Shown here: piece by piece, positions 23,676 to 24,049 of the stretch
Layout of the letters: each line of letters begins with the position of its first letter
Numbering within the stretch: position 1 is the stretch's first letter
The notes under the pieces: generated by a model
The model's database searches: none
What the model was told of the DNA's origin: nothing
Seen by the model: only the letters and a program-made list of their open reading frames with translations
Translations under genes and position numbers: made by a program
DNA from: an uncultured Lachnospiraceae bacterium
GTDB taxonomy: Bacteria; Bacillota; Clostridia; Lachnospirales; Lachnospiraceae
NCBI GenBank assembly: GCA_900555195.1
Contig: USKC01000010.1
Span: forward strand, 1 to 24,049
Reading direction: 5' to 3'
DNA: 24,049 nucleotides

Positions 23676-23978
23676 TACTGCCAGGGGCGCCCAGACTTCA
23701 CCTTGAATACAACTCTGCTAAAAAAAGTACAACCAAACCTATATGTCTCTACAGATGCGGATATCCAACGCTTGATGGAAGCCGTTGAAGGTACTGACAT
23801 GGAATTGTCGATTTTGTTGGCTGCCTTTGGGCCAATGCGGCGCGAAGACTATGGAAATGATGACGTCCTTAAAGCGGTCTACCGCTATGCAATGAATAAC
23901 AGACGAGCCGATATAAACCAGATCGCTAACCGGCATTTTGAAGAGATGCAACACAAATTACAAATAAAAAAGAAAAAG
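23676..23978 (+). pseudogene. tyrosine recombinase (integrase) remnant, internally deleted
   Basis: The frame reads RPDFTLNTTLLKKVQPNLYVSTDADIQ..., then ELSILLAAFGPMRR, the strand that carries the first catalytic Arg of tyrosine integrases. It jumps directly to EDYGNDDVLKAVYRYAMNN, the C-terminal segment with the nucleophile Tyr, and a Lys-rich tail. The roughly 100 or more residues holding the central Lys and His-X-X-Arg are missing, as is the N-terminal arm-binding domain. There is no start. No stop occurs before the tRNA gene: the frame runs through it to the window edge. It is the scar of an integrative element that used the tRNA-Leu 3' end. Confidence 0.82.
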
Positions 23979-23994
23979 CCCCGAATTAACGGGG
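23979..23994. terminator. bidirectional terminator downstream of tRNA-Leu
   Basis: CCCCG and CGGGG around AATTAA, flanked by AAAAAG and TTTTTT, so both strands end in T runs. On the minus strand it closes the tRNA transcript 8 bases after the tRNA end. Confidence 0.75.
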
Positions 23995-24002
23995 TTTTTT
24001 AC

Positions 24003-24049
24003 TGCCGGCAACCGGACTTGAACCGGTACGAGGTTGCCCCCGAGGGATT
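24003..24049 (-). tRNA. tRNA-Leu (3' part; anticodon outside the window)
   Basis: On the minus strand the T arm ACCGG-TTCAAGT-CCGGT, the acceptor strand TGCCGGC and discriminator A are present, with no encoded CCA. A long variable arm (CGGGG, GCAA loop, CCTCG) makes it a class II tRNA. Discriminator A and the GCCGGC acceptor favour Leu over Ser or Tyr. Only the two last anticodon-loop bases and the TCCCT stem strand are visible, so the anticodon cannot be read. Confidence 0.85.

Noticed and set aside
23676..23700. Degenerate copy of the tRNA 3' end (att site) before the integrase remnant
   Set aside because: ACTGCC and GACTT recur but with different spacing and no longer match; not enough for an attachment site.
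1..24049. CRISPR array
   Set aside because: No regularly spaced direct repeats were seen anywhere in the window.

Overview
The window (about 24 kb, roughly half G+C) looks like a chromosomal segment of a gut Firmicute, most likely a Lachnospiraceae relative. The signs are the gene types, AGGAGG-like ribosome binding sites with occasional TTG and GTG starts, short hairpin/T-tract terminators, no encoded CCA on the tRNA, and Clostridia-style IS and integrase debris. The species assignment is inference.

Left part (1-6700, plus strand). A tight catabolic operon holds the end of dhaK, an aldo/keto reductase, an SMP-30-type lactonase, dhaL, a mutarotase-like protein and an aldehyde dehydrogenase of the methylmalonate-semialdehyde type. 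Most junctions are a few bases long or overlap. Together they could epimerise, oxidise, delactonise, phosphorylate and further oxidise a sugar or polyol-derived substrate that I cannot name. A separate promoter and a folded leader then precede a D-2-hydroxyacid dehydrogenase broken by a one-base frameshift.

Mobile DNA (6700-12400). A GC-rich structured element is followed by an IS1182-type element (6797-8658) with clear inverted ends and a transposase stopped by an in-frame TAA. Next come two housekeeping genes on the minus strand, an M18 aminopeptidase and queA, and then a 3'-truncated remnant of a different transposase.

Glycan part (12400-21300). A LacI-type regulator (also frameshifted) converges on an aldo/keto reductase that follows a heme-type membrane protein gene. 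Divergent from these, behind a very good promoter, is a GH120 beta-xylosidase with both catalytic acids visible. Two alpha/beta hydrolases (one cytoplasmic or membrane-tethered, one secreted) and a sugar isomerase/epimerase follow on the minus strand. The set suggests use of xylo-oligosaccharides, possibly esterified ones.

Right end (21300-24049). A radical SAM protein gene is followed by a small lipoprotein gene carrying a third one-base frameshift. The window ends in an internally deleted tyrosine integrase fragment that abuts, and reads into, a tRNA-Leu gene: the scar of an old integrative element.

A theme of the window is damage. Three genes each lack one base, all in or beside short G/C runs, and one transposase has a nonsense codon. 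The three indels could be real decay or consensus errors. This matters for every statement about those genes.
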